42,537 nucleotides of DNA from Fictibacillus fluitans. GTDB taxonomy: Bacteria; Bacillota; Bacilli; Bacillales; Fictibacillaceae. Below the pieces are notes generated by a model that did no database searches, had not been told where the DNA came from, and was given only the letters and a program-made list of their open reading frames with translations. Position numbers and translations under genes: made by a program. Positions 41,749 to 42,537 of this stretch are shown piece after piece. The DNA lies in NCBI RefSeq assembly GCF_030418125.1, contig NZ_JAUHTR010000025.1, positions 1 to 42,537 of the forward strand, written 5' to 3'. Within the stretch, counting starts at the first letter, position 1. Each line of letters opens with the position of its first letter.

Positions 41749-42537
41749 GTGAAAGTCAAAACAGCTAACCTTGATACAAGAAAACTTGCCTATGTTGATG
41801 AAGGAAAAGGAGAAACTATCGTGTTGATTCACGGTTTTTGCGGCAGCCATGAATATTGGGAAGACGTTATCCCCGAGCTGGCAAAAGAGTATCGTGTGAT
41901 TGCACCAGATTTAAACGGACACGGAAAATCATCTCTCAGTGATTCCGTGTGTGCCGTGGAAGATTTATCTGAGGACATTAAGGATTTGATCGGGCATTTG
42001 GGTCTGGATCAAGTCACAATGCTGGGCCATTCGCTTGGTGGTTACATTACTTTAGCGTTTGCCGATCATCAAAGCAACAGGCTGAAAGGGTATGGACTTA
42101 TCCATTCCACTGCCTTTCCGGATGATGAAGCCGCCAGAAAGAAGAGGGACAGCACCATTGAAGAAATAAAGGAAAAGGGAATCAAATCAGTGATTGATCA
42201 AATGGTTCCGAACCTGTTCGCACCAGATACTTCGCTGACAGAAAAAATACAGAAGGCCAAAAGAATTGGATACGAAACGGCATCGGAGGGAGCAATCGCT
42301 GCCGCCATTGCGATGAAAAACCGGCCCAATCGCAATGATGTCCTCCAGAATTCGAAAATCCCGGTTCTCCTGGTCGCTGGTGAAAGCGATCAAGTGGTTC
42401 CACCGGAAAAAACATTTTCGGTTGCCAAGGAGAATATCATTCAGGCAACCCTGAAGGGAGCCGGGCATATGGGGATGTACGAAGCTAGGGATGCTCTGGT
42501 AGAAGAAATTAATGCTTTTATGAAAAAAATAAAATAA
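41749..42537 (+). CDS. alpha/beta-fold hydrolase
   Basis: A 262-aa cytosolic alpha/beta hydrolase. The oxyanion region is VLIHGFCGSHEYW, the nucleophile is S95 in GHSLGGY, the acid is D214 in AGESDQVVPPE and the base is H240 in KGAGHMGMYEA. The GTG start follows AAAGGAG. The stop codon occupies the last three bases of the window, so the gene is complete, but anything co-transcribed with it is unseen. It may be an esterase, lactonase or haloperoxidase-like enzyme. RsbQ-type sigma-B regulators share this fold, but I see no specific RsbQ feature. Confidence 0.87.
   Translation: MKVKTANLDTRKLAYVDEGKGETIVLIHGFCGSHEYWEDVIPELAKEYRVIAPDLNGHGKSSLSDSVCAVEDLSEDIKDLIGHLGLDQVTMLGHSLGGYITLAFADHQSNRLKGYGLIHSTAFPDDEAARKKRDSTIEEIKEKGIKSVIDQMVPNLFAPDTSLTEKIQKAKRIGYETASEGAIAAAIAMKNRPNRNDVLQNSKIPVLLVAGESDQVVPPEKTFSVAKENIIQATLKGAGHMGMYEARDALVEEINAFMKKIK

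Noticed and set aside
41749-42537. Calling the alpha/beta hydrolase RsbQ because of the RsbK/RsbY genes in the window
   Set aside because: The fold is shared by many enzymes. No RsbP partner is seen and the sequence around S95 does not resemble what I recall of RsbQ.
1-42537. CRISPR arrays, tRNA or rRNA genes, transposase genes, prophage genes and replication origins
   Set aside because: I looked for spaced direct repeats, cloverleaf-type sequences, transposase motifs and DnaA-box clusters by eye and saw none that I could support.

Overview
The window reads as chromosomal DNA from a member of the Bacillaceae (low-GC, Gram-positive, Bacillus-like). The evidence is strong AGGAGG-type ribosome binding sites, some GTG and TTG starts, T-box leaders, B. 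subtilis yhcEFGHI, nrnB, intracellular subtilisin and coaA homologues, a B. cereus-type RsbK/RsbM/RsbY stress-signalling set, and a Bacillaceae-style intergenic repeat. I cannot name the genus with confidence. I saw no rRNA, tRNA, CRISPR array, prophage, transposase gene or replication origin. Genes are tightly packed and most transcription units end in a clear hairpin with a T-run, often one hairpin shared by two convergent genes.

Layout. 1-5.4 kb: a small conserved protein, then a hybrid histidine kinase (rsbK-like), a CheR-type methyltransferase (rsbM-like) and, convergent, a receiver-PP2C phosphatase (rsbY-like). In B. cereus this trio controls sigma-B; the rsbV/rsbW/sigB genes are not in this window. 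5.5-10.3 kb: housekeeping and accessory singles (OsmC-like peroxiredoxin, GNAT, DinB-like, topoisomerase III, RpiA). 10.35-12.9 kb: threonyl-tRNA synthetase behind two complete tandem T-box riboswitches, both with an ACC (Thr) specifier. 13.1-21.6 kb: a six-gene NRPS-independent siderophore operon in the rhbABCDEF order, preceded by three Fur-box-like sites. It encodes everything expected for schizokinen: diaminobutyrate aminotransferase, decarboxylase, N-hydroxylase, acetyltransferase and two IucA/IucC synthetases. 21.6-22.8 kb: an AGE-family sugar epimerase. 22.9-26.6 kb: a yhcEFGHI-type two-ABC-transporter operon with its own GntR regulator and a perfect inverted repeat over the promoter.

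26.8-31.8 kb: a 51-aa acidic protein, a membrane-anchored GT2 glycosyltransferase with a small helical protein, a LysE-family exporter, a DUF5658-like membrane protein, nanoRNase NrnB and a nucleotidyltransferase-like protein. 31.9-35.2 kb: an intracellular subtilisin followed by a 46-aa holin-like or type I toxin-like peptide, a secreted lytic transglycosylase-like protein and an isochorismatase-family hydrolase. 35.2-38.5 kb: a structured intergenic repeat, then an OmpR-type response regulator and a large histidine kinase, with four TTAAGA copies upstream. 38.6-42.5 kb: CorA, CoaA, a cysteine-containing MetOD1-like protein and an alpha/beta hydrolase that ends with the window.

The points that most merit a second look are the RsbKMY module with a repeated Glu-rich helix, the tandem T-boxes, the Fur-controlled schizokinen operon, the yhc operator, the toxin-like small gene, the repeat element and the TTAAGA array. 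I did not find a system that I can defend as wholly new. Functions are inferred from sequence motifs and remembered families; no database search was run.
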